Shown here: piece after piece, positions 50,001-58,790 of the stretch | Layout: the number at the start of each line of letters is the position of its first letter | How positions within the stretch are numbered: the first letter of the stretch is position 1 | Source: Symsagittifera roscoffensis | Taxonomy: Eukaryota > Xenacoelomorpha > Acoela > Convolutidae | DNA: 64,000 nucleotides | Reading direction: 5' to 3' | Assembly: GCF_963678635.1 (NCBI RefSeq) | Contig: NC_087062.1 | Span: 80,169,200 to 80,233,199, forward strand | Translations under genes and position numbers: made by a program | The notes under the pieces: model-generated | Told to the model about the DNA's origin: nothing | The model's database searches: none | The model's input: only the letters and a program-made list of their open reading frames with translations

Positions 50001-53000
50001 ATGAGGCCCTTCTTCTGTCCCCCTCTGCTTCCGCCCAGATTTAATTAGAACCCAGATCCCCTTTCCACCCTGTCCTCATTTCCCATCTACTGTTGTATCC
50101 TCCATCCTTTTCCTCTCCTCAAACTCAATGATGTCTCTTCCTGTACCAATCAATTAGCCCAATTTTAACCTAGAATGTTTATTTTATAAAATAAAAGTGA
50201 ATAGATGAAATAATAAATTGAAAATATAAGCTGAAATTATAAAAAAAAGTAGTATTCAATTGTCAACAAGAACATATTGGTAGCTACTTGTAAAGCAAAA
50301 CTATCAAATGAAAGCAAAAAAGGCAAATGAAAGCATTTTGAGACTTCTGATCTACAAAAAGTGTTTGACTTTTTCATATGCCTGTAATGATTTGAAATAT
50401 TATACTGGACTGGATAAGTGTTCACATGTTCATGATTTTTGTGGTGTTCTAGGAATCAGTCTGTTGATTCCCGAGGGAGCCATTCCGCAGGGTAGAACTG
50501 AAGAACTCTTCCTAGCCTCCTCGTCCGACATGGAACAGAACCCCCGTTTGCTCCACAAGAGTGACACCATACTCAGTGCCACTGTATTCGCAGGACCACC
50601 ACACACAGTGCTACTCAAACCAGCCATTCTATCATTCGACCAATCGGCCAGTCGCAATAGTTCGGATCACTGGACCACAAGTCTTTACACACAGACACCC
50701 AACGCACATTGGAAGGTAGATAAACGTTCACTTCATCACCGAAGCATAATGCGCAGTGGGCATAAAACTGTTTTTGACAAAATTAGTTTTTTTCATGGAG
50801 ACGGCATCATACAATCGACAACCTAATTTATGGAGAAATAAGAGCTGAAAATGACCTTAGGTGGAGATTTAATGCTTAATTTCATCAGGGACCTGTGTTG
50901 ATTTTTGACAGATTTAGAAACGAGGAAAGAGCAAAAGAACTAACTCAATTAGAGATCATTTGACTAAGAAGGAAAAAGTTAAAAGAGAGTTGGGTCGGAA
51001 TTACTGACTAGTGTTTGAGGAAAGGGTGTGAAGTGAAATAGCTTTGAGGGAGTGTGCTAACTTTATTCTAATCTGCACTACAAGAGAGGCTTGTACCTTA
51101 TTAGATTATAATTGGCGAGGGAATAGAAAAAAAAGAGAAAAAGTTCAACTACTGTTGAGCAGGCTTCGTTCACATTTAGTTCAAGGATCATTTTGAAGCA
51201 CTTTCTATGAATGCAGCTACTGCATGGTTTTTTCAGTTCTGGCAATTTTGGTGATACAAAGATTTATCTGAAGAAACCAAGAAATCACGACCCATAAGGT
51301 GCTGTTTTTCTCAATATAGAAAGTACCGATGAAAATCTACAAACGTTTTTATTAAAATTCTCGAAGAAAAAAATCTCTGATAAATACTAATTTTTCAAAA
51401 CGCCTAAAAAATTGCGTATCATGGTTAAATCTGAAGTTATCGCCCAGGCAAAACTCAACAATCAGATGGCTTACCTTAATTATTTTTGTTCACGAGGACG
51501 TTTTGTTCACAGGTATGCGGAGAATCAGAGAAAGACACATGTGTGCACATTGGTAAGAACAGCTGCTACGTCTTAAGTGAGAAGCTCCACTTCAAATACT
51601 GTCTGATTGGCAAGGCCTCCCCCTCTTCATCCGCCTCCAAACACTCTCAACTACTTCTATTCGGGGGGTATTTGAGCTCCACCTCTAACTACAGCGTCAG
51701 ACTCTACATACTAAATGACAACAAGGACGCTCTAGCTGTAAGTACCTGGCTTGGCTTCCGTAATCTAGAAGTACAATCTTTAAAAAAAATGAACGTCTGC
51801 TTCAGTTGTTCAGTCGTAGCGAAACTCGACATTTCGAGTCTTTTGTAGGAGTAATACAATAAAAAAAACTTAAGATAGATTTCAGCTTTTTTTCATACCA
51901 ATTACTTTTTTTAAAAAGAAAAACTGTTATTTTGGGCACCTAGAGCATGAAACAGTATACAAGTCTTAACACCGAGAGTATCTCTTAGCGCCTGGTTTTA
52001 GCTTCAAGTGTTTAACTTAACTATTTTCAATTACAGCGCACAATGAGTGATGAAATGAAGATGGGTGGGTTCCTTCTCAACTCGCCCCTTAAGATGCTAC
52101 TTCACTTCGATCAGGGTGCACTGCGGATTGGCGTGAGTGAGTTATGCAATGAGTGGAATCACTGTGGAGAAAAGGAAATTATAATTCCCTTGGAGAGAAT
52201 CTGGAACGACACCAGACGACACCAGCGGAAACTTCCATCTAAGTTTCGAGTTCCGCCCCTCCCCCTCGACTTCAGATCTGCCAGTTAATGAGTCAGATGG
52301 AAAAACCCCCACTCCCCCACCCTCTTTATGGCCATTGTCTGCCACTGTTGGTTTGTGTCAACAGCAACAAAAACAACACCAAAAACAGCAGACCAACTCG
52401 ATTCCCTTCTGCATCAAACCACATGAGGTGAGAACGAGTCACTCTTTATCGCTGAATCTTGAGAGCTAACCAAAGCTAGAAATGATGGTAAATAGAAATC
52501 ATAAAGTCTGTCAAGTTGAACCTTCCTTGTCGAGCTTACTTTCTATTATCTAAGTGTCAAATTCATAAAAATAGTCTTTAAAAATGCCAAACTACTGCTT
52601 AAACATAGCGGAATAGATTGAAATTTCTCCGCAATGACAGTTTGAGATCTCGGCTTTTTCATTTCATGTCTATTTCTAGATCCCAGTGTGTCCGCCCGGT
52701 CTGATGGAGAACAGCTGGCTCTACTCCTCCCAGGGGGGCCGTGTGTTCCGACTGCCTCCATTCGTCAGATCCCGACTGGCAGCCGCCCTGAGCGAAAGCT
52801 GGACCAAGCTGGCAAAAGCCATTGGACTTCAAAGGTCAGTACCAATAGGGTCACAAATAAAATAATTCCTGGTTCGAGGTTTAAATTGAAGTTCAATCGT
52901 ACAAAATTGTGTTAATTCTCAAAAACAAATAAAAACTTCATTTTCAGCTACCAAGAAACTATATATAGGAAAACAAAAAAATGACGTAGAAATTAAAAAT

Positions 53001-53493
53001 AAAATTTAGCAGTCATTTTTCTTTCAAAACTGTAATTTTTTTTGCCAGTTCCAATATGAAATCAGCAGGCATCAGTCATTTGATGGGACTTTCATTGAAT
53101 CAAATAATTTTTGTGCTCATAGAGCACATAGATTTTTGTGTTAATTTTTTCAGCGATTTGAGTAATTGAAGTTTTTTTTTCTGTTCTAGACCTGTCATCG
53201 ACTACTTGAAGCGACGATCTGCTCCGGTTGAAAGTGTCCTGGACATGTGGGAATGCAGGACTCATAACCAGGATTCACTGGACCTCGCAGCTGTTCTTAC
53301 CCAGTCACCTCTCCACAGAGCAGACCTACTGCCTCTTCTACAAGCGGCACCCGTTTCCCCATCCCCTCCGACGCTCTCACAACACAATAATAGCTCCCAA
53401 TCGCCCTATTTCTCTCCAACTGGGGGCGACGGGGATTCGAACTGCTGCTCTTTGTCAGACGCTAATTCTTGCCACTTGTCATCTTCGTGTTAG
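34680..53493 (+). CDS. unc5: UNC5-type netrin receptor, 14 exons
   Basis: UNC5 receptors bind netrin outside the cell and mediate repulsive guidance or death signalling inside. Fourteen exons with canonical GT-AG borders join in matching phase (except within exon 12) to about 1285 residues, longer than the roughly 930 of vertebrate UNC5. Order by residue: signal peptide about 24-50, Ig1 about 57-170, Ig2 about 170-275, TSP1-1 276-391, TSP1-2 392-450, transmembrane helix about 480-505, His/Ser/Thr-rich linker about 520-800, ZU5 about 830-930, UPA 930-1100, death domain about 1150-1260, Ser/Pro-rich tail. Diagnostic stretches include QCVCVAWS, YLKRSFEREP, LIPEGAIPQG and VLDMWE. Phase 1 dominates the extracellular exons. 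Oddities are a charged insert in TSP1-1, the long His-rich linker, and a one-base frame shift in exon 12. The paralog cannot be assigned. Confidence 0.93.
35391..35561 (+). CDS. unc5: UNC5 exon 2: second half of Ig1
   Basis: The acceptor ATTATTTAG is at 35390 and the donor T|GTGAGT at 35562. FTRVDLVDINLLM matches the UNC5 VSRxxVExL region, followed by a Gly/Ser-rich insert and the diagnostic QQCVCVAWS. An in-frame stop at 35363 excludes the nearer upstream acceptor. Confidence 0.9.
35846..36052 (+). CDS. unc5: UNC5 exon 3: first half of Ig2
   Basis: The acceptor TGTTCCAG is at 35845 and the donor GCA|GTAAGT at 36053. YLKRSFEREPLRLEVDLGKQ, FLCAPPDGQPPPSVYW and an NYHISNNG strand match UNC5 Ig2 closely. 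Confidence 0.92.
36053..39558 (+). other. unc5: UNC5 intron 3 (splits Ig2)
   Basis: This 3.5 kb intron has poly-C runs near 36081 and 36974 and, at its end, a GAT-type microsatellite (39469-39546). I see no nested gene. Confidence 0.6.
39469..39546. repeat. (GAT)n microsatellite next to the exon 4 acceptor
   Basis: GATGATGATGGTGATGATG and related triplets run to within about 15 bases of the exon 4 acceptor. Confidence 0.85.
39559..39669 (+). CDS. unc5: UNC5 exon 4: second half of Ig2
   Basis: The acceptor TTTTTCAG is at 39558 and the donor GCAG|GTAAAA at 39670. LIHQASYEDEGKYECVAEN holds the Ig D-x-G-x-Y-x-C motif. Confidence 0.92.
39670..41599 (+). other. unc5: UNC5 intron 4
   Basis: An ordinary 1.9 kb AT-rich intron with no exon, repeat or RNA gene that I can recognise. 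Confidence 0.5.
41600..41947 (+). CDS. unc5: UNC5 exon 5: first TSP1 repeat with a large charged insert
   Basis: WASWGAWSDCSSQCGRGTQS is a textbook TSP1 start (W-x-x-W, CSxxCG, RGxQ) and CEGEATQTADCTKMCP its end. Between them lie about 65 extra residues rich in Ser, then PKKRKKNGKGDKDEE. Ordinary TSP1 repeats have only about 15-20 residues there. No stops and no frame change occur, so the insert is in frame. A retained or alternatively spliced intron is possible. The donor AA|GTAAGT is at 41948. Confidence 0.88.
42669..43055 (+). CDS. unc5: UNC5 exon 6: second TSP1 repeat and transmembrane helix
   Basis: GGWGVWGDWSNCGASCTKYR, CINPPPSHGGLPCLG and CTGGECP form a full TSP1. A juxtamembrane stretch and the helix YVGLVMIVAVFLAVALLVL follow, with the stop-transfer HRRNK. 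The acceptor TTTTTCAG is at 42668 and the donor AAC|GTGAGT at 43056. Confidence 0.92.
43056..44817 (+). other. unc5: UNC5 intron 6
   Basis: A 1.8 kb intron after the transmembrane exon. It has a short poly-G run at 43856-43866 and nothing else I can support. Confidence 0.5.
44818..44949 (+). CDS. unc5: UNC5 exon 7: cytoplasmic linker
   Basis: The acceptor GTTATTAG is at 44817 and the donor ATG|GTAAGT at 44950, phase 1 at both ends. It encodes a Gly/Ser/Thr-rich linker ending KHHHLH. There is no domain. Confidence 0.8.
44950..47082 (+). other. unc5: UNC5 intron 7
   Basis: A 2.1 kb intron. The overlapping open frames on both strands near 45901-46228 look like chance. Confidence 0.5.
47083..47647 (+). 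CDS. unc5: UNC5 exon 8: long His-rich cytoplasmic linker
   Basis: The acceptor TAATTGTAG is at 47082 and the donor CCAG|GTAAAT at 47648. It encodes 188 residues of low complexity with HHHH clusters, Ser/Thr runs and several PY or YPxY-type tyrosines (YPYYQQRP), ending in RRGSRRSRTKR. Splice phases fit both neighbours (1 in, 2 out). The stretch is unusually long for UNC5. Confidence 0.85.
48397..48659 (+). CDS. unc5: UNC5 exon 9: acidic linker and start of ZU5
   Basis: The acceptor TTGGTTTAG is at 48396 and the donor TCAG|GTATTT at 48660. An acidic stretch (GAEGEGDHGQNLDEGED) precedes GGRLSLPESG, the first strand of ZU5. Confidence 0.88.
48660..50452 (+). other. unc5: UNC5 intron 9
   Basis: A 1.8 kb intron inside the ZU5 coding region. 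It has several C-rich tracts (49500-50110) and no recognisable exon. Confidence 0.5.
50453..50715 (+). CDS. unc5: UNC5 exon 10: ZU5 domain
   Basis: The acceptor GTGTTCTAG is at 50452 and the donor AAG|GTAGAT at 50716. GISLLIPEGAIPQG, SATVFAGPPHTVLLKPAI and a WTTSLYTQTP strand are canonical ZU5. Confidence 0.93.
51513..51737 (+). CDS. unc5: UNC5 exon 11: UPA domain, first part
   Basis: The acceptor TTCACAG is at 51512 and the donor GCT|GTAAGT at 51738, phase 0 at both ends. CYVLSEKLHFKYCLIGKAS and SVRLYILNDNKDAL match UNC5 UPA. Confidence 0.93.
52037..52427 (+). CDS. unc5: UNC5 exon 12: UPA end and linker, with a frame shift
   Basis: The acceptor AATTACAG is at 52036 and the donor GAG|GTGAGA at 52428. 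The first part (MGGFLLNSPLKMLLHF, then IIIPLERIWND) is UPA in one frame, which stops at TAA 52286-52288. The second part, with TNSIPFCIKPHE, is open one base later and is the only frame that joins phase 0 to exon 13. The shift falls in a C-rich run (about 52254-52266), consistent with one extra C. Alternatively a 115-bp intron (52250-52364) with a weak CGA|GTTCCG donor would also restore the frame. Confidence 0.75.
52680..52834 (+). CDS. unc5: UNC5 exon 13: first half of the death domain
   Basis: The acceptor CTATTTCTAG is at 52679 and the donor AAAG|GTCAGT at 52835. FRLPPFVRSRLAAALSESW and TKLAKAIGL correspond to death-domain helices 1-2 (W-x-x-LA-x-x-LGL). Confidence 0.9.
53190..53493 (+). 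CDS. unc5: UNC5 exon 14: death domain end and C-terminal tail
   Basis: The acceptor TCTGTTCTAG is at 53189. The split Arg codon (AG|A) restores the frame. PVIDYLKRRSAPVESVLDMW and LDLAAVLTQ finish the death domain. A Ser/Pro/Cys-rich tail of about 40 residues follows. The stop TAG is at 53491-53493. Confidence 0.92.
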
Positions 53494-53699
53494 AAATTTT
53501 TGTCAGCGAGAAACAGTCATCTGTTAAGCCAATTTGACCCGCTTTCAGCAACGGATTTTACGTTGCCATTAATAGTTTTCACCAGAAGAAATTTGAGTTA
53601 CAAAAAAAATCTAACGAAAGCACATCGGCTGATAAATGCCAATCAACTTTTTCGCTGAAGTTGAACGAAGATAATTGCAAAAATCACACACTAAAACTG

Positions 53700-53705
53700 A
53701 ATAAA
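53700..53705 (+). promoter_or_regulatory. Probable polyadenylation signal of UNC5
   Basis: AATAAA lies about 207 bases after the UNC5 stop. Another AATAAA occurs near 53843. Confidence 0.5.
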
Positions 53706-54667
53706 ATTCTAAACTGTCGATCAGAACTCTTTTATTTCTTTTATTTTACTCATTTTAATTTTAGCATAATTCAATATTCCAAAAACTTTGTTGTTTTCTA
53801 AAACTCAGAATAAGAGAACTGTAGCATTTAACTGTGACAGACAATAAAAATTGTTTTTCCATTTACCTACCAAGATTGGAGAGAGGTAAAAAGTTCAAAA
53901 AGATACCCCCGTATTTTATTTTACCATCTTTTTAGGCAATAGGAAAAAATTGAACCCAGATTGCGTTTTTAATCTAAAGTGAAATTGGTGTCTATTGGTT
54001 TATCAAATTAAATTCCTTTCAGTGGCATTTTTTTCAGTGGTAATTTTTGGTGTCAAAAAGTCTTTGTTGTTAACGAACAAACGAATTCACGCCGATTGAG
54101 ATTCAAGAACCGGAAAATCAGTCTCACTGGGCAAAATTATTTATCATGTTGACCTCTATATTAACAGCAGAAGATTTCCTCATTTGGGAGATGAATGTAT
54201 TTTTTCAATCTAATTTTTGAAATTAAGTAACATTAATCAGCAATTAAACGACATTATACGCAACAAAAGAAAGAAACTATAAGGAAACTAGACTAATCGT
54301 ATCACGGCAAATCTCAAAATGTTTTGACTGCCCTATAAAGTCTATGAAAAAAATTCACAACATTGGTGAACTTTTCAAAAAGACATCAACAGGTTAAAAA
54401 CTTTTTTGTTAGAAATTTATTACCGCATACGCTATGATCATCGCACACACATTTAGCTTTTTAACGTGCTAACGAGACCAAATATCTTGCCTCAAATCAT
54501 TAGGTGGCAAGTTTCGTCAAACAAGACTGCTTGTATGTCAGAACAAGGCCCTCAAGATTACCGCTGTCTTTAAAATCGATTCACATAATTTTTTGTAAAC
54601 TCTGAATTTTGGACTTTCAATGTCAAATATTTGGTGTTTCAAAAATGAATCTAAATAAGAAAACAAG
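53706..54667. other. Intergenic DNA downstream of UNC5
   Basis: There is no gene. From about 54490 a stretch resembling the outer part of family F begins (AAACAAGACTGCT occurs at both 54519 and 54661). Confidence 0.4.
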
Positions 54668-55180
54668 ACTGCTCGTAACAGGGCAAAGCCCTGAATGTTC
54701 GACTGCCTTTTAAGGTTTATGGAGCAGAATAACATTTAAAAATTAAATGAAACAAAACAAAATGAAAAATTTTTTTTCCTAAAATTTGAAAATTTTTATT
54801 AAACTCATCCCCCACACGCCATATAAAGTATGAAAGGATAAATTTCGCTCCTTGTAACAAATCAATTATGGCAATTAAGCTTCTTTCAACCAATTTGGAA
54901 TTTGGAAGCTTACGCGTTAATAGCGCGAAATAAATTGCGCGTTAATTGTCCCAAATTGGCCAAAATGGCAATTTTTAAACCCCCGTAACTTTACAAAAAA
55001 TGATCACAGGTAAAATATCTTTTCAAATTTGAGCTCAGGACAATAATACCTTTCGAATGATAAAAAAATTTTTTGTCAAAAATGGCTAGTTAAAAAATCG
55101 AAATTTGTCTGAAGAAAAAAAACCCACCCCGAGCACAATTATTTCGTTGATTTCGTATCGAAAGTCGAAACAATAATATG
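54668..55180 (-). repeat. Dispersed repeat family F, copy 3, inverted
   Basis: It reads as the reverse complement of 9951-10440: CAGGGCAAAGCCCTGAATGT, the GCTTACGCGTTAATAGCGCG block, CAAAATGGCAA, then TCACAGGTAAAATATCTTTTC, ending TATCGAAAGTCG. It is a good full-length match 44 kb from copy 1. Confidence 0.7.
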
Positions 55181-55279
55181 AACAATATCTACTGAGTTTA
55201 AGGTGTAAACACACGGAATCGCAGTGTGGCAACATTGGAACAGCTGCAAACAACAAATGTAGTGAATCGAGTTCTTATA

Positions 55280-55902
55280 CAGTGCTGATTTAAATTAACC
55301 GGACAAAACGAGCTAAACTTGAAATTTAAAACAAGTTTTTCTCAGATTGGGTTGAGTTTAGGTGAAAACTTATGAAGACAAAACTTGCTTAAAATTTGAG
55401 CAGAAATACTATGGTGTAATTTACTTTGCAAAATTCGGGTCCAAAATTTTACCCCAAAAATGGGTCATTTTGGCTTTTCTTAGTTAATCAAAAATTACAT
55501 CAAAAATGTTTTTAAATAAAAAGTTGGTTTTTTATTTAGTAAAAACGAACTATTTTGTCTACTAAACTAAAATTAGTTAACTTATACAATGTTTTGGAGA
55601 ATATAACCTTCTTAAAGGTTGTTGGGCTACGTAAGGGTCTCACTTTGAAAAAATTATGTCTGTGATCGACTGGGTATTTTTGGGGTAATTTTTGTTAACT
55701 AAGAAAAACCAAAATGACCCATTTTTGGGGTAAAATTTTGAGCCCGAATTTCGCAAAACAAATTACACCATAGTAATTCTGCAAAAATTTTTAGCAAGTT
55801 TTATCTTCATAAGTTTTCACCTAAACTCAACGCAATTTGAGAAAAACTTGTTTTAAATTTCAAGTTTAGCTCGTTTTGTCCGGTTAATTTAAATCAGCAC
55901 TG
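55280..55902. mobile_element. Foldback MITE, Tc1/mariner-type ends
   Basis: Long inverted arms of over 200 bp meet around a short spacer. The left arm starts CAGTGCTGATTTAAATTAAC and the right arm ends with its reverse complement GTTAATTTAAATCAGCACTG. TA flanks both sides (55278-55279 and 55903-55904), as expected for IS630/Tc1/mariner insertion. There is no coding frame, so it is non-autonomous. The arms match closely. Confidence 0.8.
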
Positions 55903-55904
55903 TA

Positions 55905-57077
55905 TTAGGCGAACATTTAAAAAACCTGCAGGGTCAACAACGAGAGGGAGTAGGTTATGGAGATAATAGCAAGTCGCAAAATACGTCAAACTCGAAATTA
56001 AAAAAGATGAATCAGGAGATACAACAACCATCTGATAAATTTTAGCTTATGGAGGGAGCCATGGAAAGCTGTAAAATTAAAAACTAAAACTCTTGAGGTT
56101 GAGAACAACTCACTGGCGTGTGGGTATAAGATCAAAGTCTTTGCGTTTAGAAACGATAGAAGAAGTCTCTGCGATAGAAGAAATTTAATTGAAAAAAGAC
56201 AAACTCAGAGAGAGCCAAGAGGTTTGCTAAAGAGACGCTCTGGAAGACTCTGCAGCTGCACAATGAACCAGTTTATACGAATAATTGTTATCACCGGAGC
56301 TGGCATCCGAGATAACATTTTCGGGCCAATCAATGGAGGCAAAGAATAGTATTTAATGATGCTATTCGAGGATTAAAGAATCCTAGGCAGTGCTGAAGCA
56401 AAAAAAAATACTTTTCGAAAATGGATTAGATGTTGCTCGAAAATAATTAGACAGTAAACAGACCTTCAAAAATTGTATAAATTCTGTACCCCAACATTCT
56501 GTATCTTCTATTTCTAAAGCGTCGATTGTTTTTAAACGCCTCGCCCATGAAAACTATTCTCGGTCTGTATTTTAACTAGAATCTGCATGCTAAGAAAAGC
56601 ACAGGCGTGACTGAAACAATTTTTTTTCCAAAGATAGGGATAATATAATGTAAGGCAAAAGCAGTTTCCTTCCTACGAAAAAGTTAAGGCTAAAACTTGC
56701 ACTAGTTCTGGCTAAGTGATCTAATAGCAAGAACGGCTAAGAAAAATCAAGAACCAAGAGATGTCCAAAAAGCTTAAGCAAATGCTTTTTTCAGGCGGGA
56801 GAGATTTTCGTCATAAACTTGTCAATTTACAGAGACAGGCAAATTAAAACAAAGCTAAGAAAATTATTATTTGTGTCAGCCAATATATGCAAATTCAGTG
56901 CAAAAACGGGTTAAGCCGGGCCCATTAAAATAAGATTGAATCCTCCTAACAAAACTAGCTGCTTTAAGTTTAAATATTGAACAAAAAACGATTGTTTTGG
57001 AACTCCTAAGTAAATCTTGTTGTGGAAGAACAGCTGAAAATGGCATTAAAACGGAAGATGGGAGTGTCTAGAGAATC
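55905..57077. other. Intergenic DNA without supported features
   Basis: The base composition is slightly more balanced than its surroundings, but I recognise no domain in any frame. It may be old transposon remains. Confidence 0.35.
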
Positions 57078-57085
57078 ATCTTATG

Positions 57086-57508
57086 CAGGGGCGGATTTAG
57101 GGGGTGGCGGGGGGCAGACGCCTCTTCCTCAGGGATTTGACCCCAAGCCGACCCAAAGGGTCCCCTTTTGTACTATTTTGAAATATCCATATTTGGTGAC
57201 AGACACCCTTCGGCGCCCCATATATACTAATTTTGAGGGGGGAGCGCGCGCCAAACAAACTCGATTTTTTGGTCAACATTTTCGAAAAAGTGCCTAAAAA
57301 CGCCTGTTTTTCAAAATTTTGCCTATGGCGCAGAAATTTTTGTGAAAATAGTGATATGGGAGAGCACAGAAAATCAATTTGGTCGACCTTAAAAAAAGTT
57401 CGACAAAATTTTCGAAAGTTTTTTTGAAAATGAAAATCCGTCCTAAACCTAACCCTAACCCTAGTCCTAACCCCCTTGATCCTTTAAAAAGACCTTGACC
57501 CGCCCCTG
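57086..57508. mobile_element. hAT-type MITE with perfect 8-bp target duplication
   Basis: The termini CAGGGGCGG and CCGCCCCTG (the latter preceded by GA) are the classic hAT inverted ends. ATCTTATG occurs immediately on both sides (57078-57085 and 57509-57516), the 8-bp duplication hAT transposases make. The 423-bp interior has no transposase. It carries a GCGCGCGCC block and, near the right end, CCTAACCCTAACCCTAG-like telomere-type repeats (57442-57475). Related copies lie at 455-585, 2974-3409 and 29435-29545. Confidence 0.9.
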
Positions 57509-57666
57509 ATCTTATGTATCACTTTTGTCGCTTGTGCTAGAAAAAATCTAAAAACATTCATAACTTTATAATTTCGACTAATTGTTCTGATGAAATATTT
57601 ACAGAACAAACAATCGCACTATAGAAATTGGAATTGGCAGAACTTATCTTCCTGAATTTTCCTGAA

Positions 57667-57776
57667 CTATTTTTTTTTGTTCCGACCATTAAAAATAAGG
57701 TGCAAATTTGTATTCGGCTGTGTTTAAGTTTTTTTGTTTCTTCTTTTGATTTTAATTTCCACGCATAATCAGCAAA
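57667..57776 (+). repeat. Dispersed repeat fragment (partner at 26808-26905)
   Basis: TTGTTCCGACC, ATTCGGCTGTGTTTAAG and TTTCCACGCATAATCAG match the other copy in order. Confidence 0.5.
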
Positions 57777-57920
57777 ATCATTTTAATTTCCACGCAAACA
57801 AACAAACGTCGGAATGGGTTGACTGATATATGAATTTCTTTTTCTTCTTAATTCGACCAATAAAGCGAGTGAAAAAATAACTTTTCTGTCAAGTGGAGAG
57901 CCTGTACGCGGCGATAGACA

Positions 57921-58790
57921 ATGAGACAACAGCCTCATCAATTCTCCACCGACCAGGTAGCTCACAGGAAGAAACCAGACGGCGGGTTTTTGTCAAGGCG
58001 CCCTAGGATCACCGCGCATCTAGGACGCCTCCTGCTCCGCGTGGGCGACATCCACCCACACCCAGGATCGAAGTGGCAGTGTGCCTACTGCGACAAGCCA
58101 GTCGGAAAAGAGTACGCGCTCTGGTGCTTCGACTGCAAGAAGTGGGTACACCGAAGATGTCTCAGGATGACAATCAAAGAACTTCTAAGCCACAACAACT
58201 ACAGCTGGCATTGCGGCTGCGAACGGGCGACCGGGACAGAACCACCCAAGAAGCAGAAACCACCAGTGCAGGCAAAGAAGAAGAAGAAGCTGAAGATCCT
58301 GCAGATCAACATCGACGGGTGGAGAGGAAAGGCAACTATCCTCAAAAATGTACTCGAAGATGTTGAAGCAGATGTAGTGACACTGCAGGACACCACGCTC
58401 ACCGAGAAGGACGCTGCGCCGACAGACTGGACCCTGCACAGAAGAGACAGAACAGTCCACCGCTCACTGGCAAGATGGCAAGCCCAAGGTGGCATTGAGA
58501 TACGGGTCAGACCAGGCATCAACATGAAGCACCTCGGACAGCTCAAACTCCCAGGAACAGCAGCACTGGAGATCATCGGAGTCAGCGTCCGAACCAGCGA
58601 ATGTTGGCTAGTTGTGTGGAACATCTGCAGGCCGCCAGCTCGAGGAGGACAAGACAGCAGCAGGGACGCAGCGTTGCACACAAACGCCTGGCCCAACTCC
58701 AACAAGACGGTGATTTGCAGCGACATCACTGCCAACGGACAATGGGATCTGCGACACGACAACAACGAGACAGGAAGTCTTCCTATTTAA
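57921..58790 (+). pseudogene. 3'-truncated CR1/L2-like LINE: 2A-like motif, PHD finger, endonuclease
   Basis: One open frame of 289 residues. LLLRVGDIHPHPGS (residues about 38-51) resembles the 2A-like GDxxxNPGP motif near the start of many CR1/L2-type ORF2 proteins. A PHD-type zinc finger follows (CAYC, CFDC-KKWVHRRC, WHCGC; residues 53-98). From about residue 123, LKILQINIDGWRGKATILKN and ADVVTLQDTTL begin an APE-type endonuclease domain that nicks the target site. TVICSDITANGQWD corresponds to its GDFN-x-H strand. The frame ends there, and no reverse transcriptase follows. It is therefore a fragment. The frame is intact and GC-richer than its surroundings, which suggests a relatively recent insertion. 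Confidence 0.85.

Noticed and set aside
57442-57475. Telomere or chromosome-end signal
   Set aside because: Only about four CCCTAA-like units, inside a MITE, with ordinary sequence on both sides.
58199-58765. 188-codon minus-strand frame
   Set aside because: It is the antisense shadow of the LINE frame.
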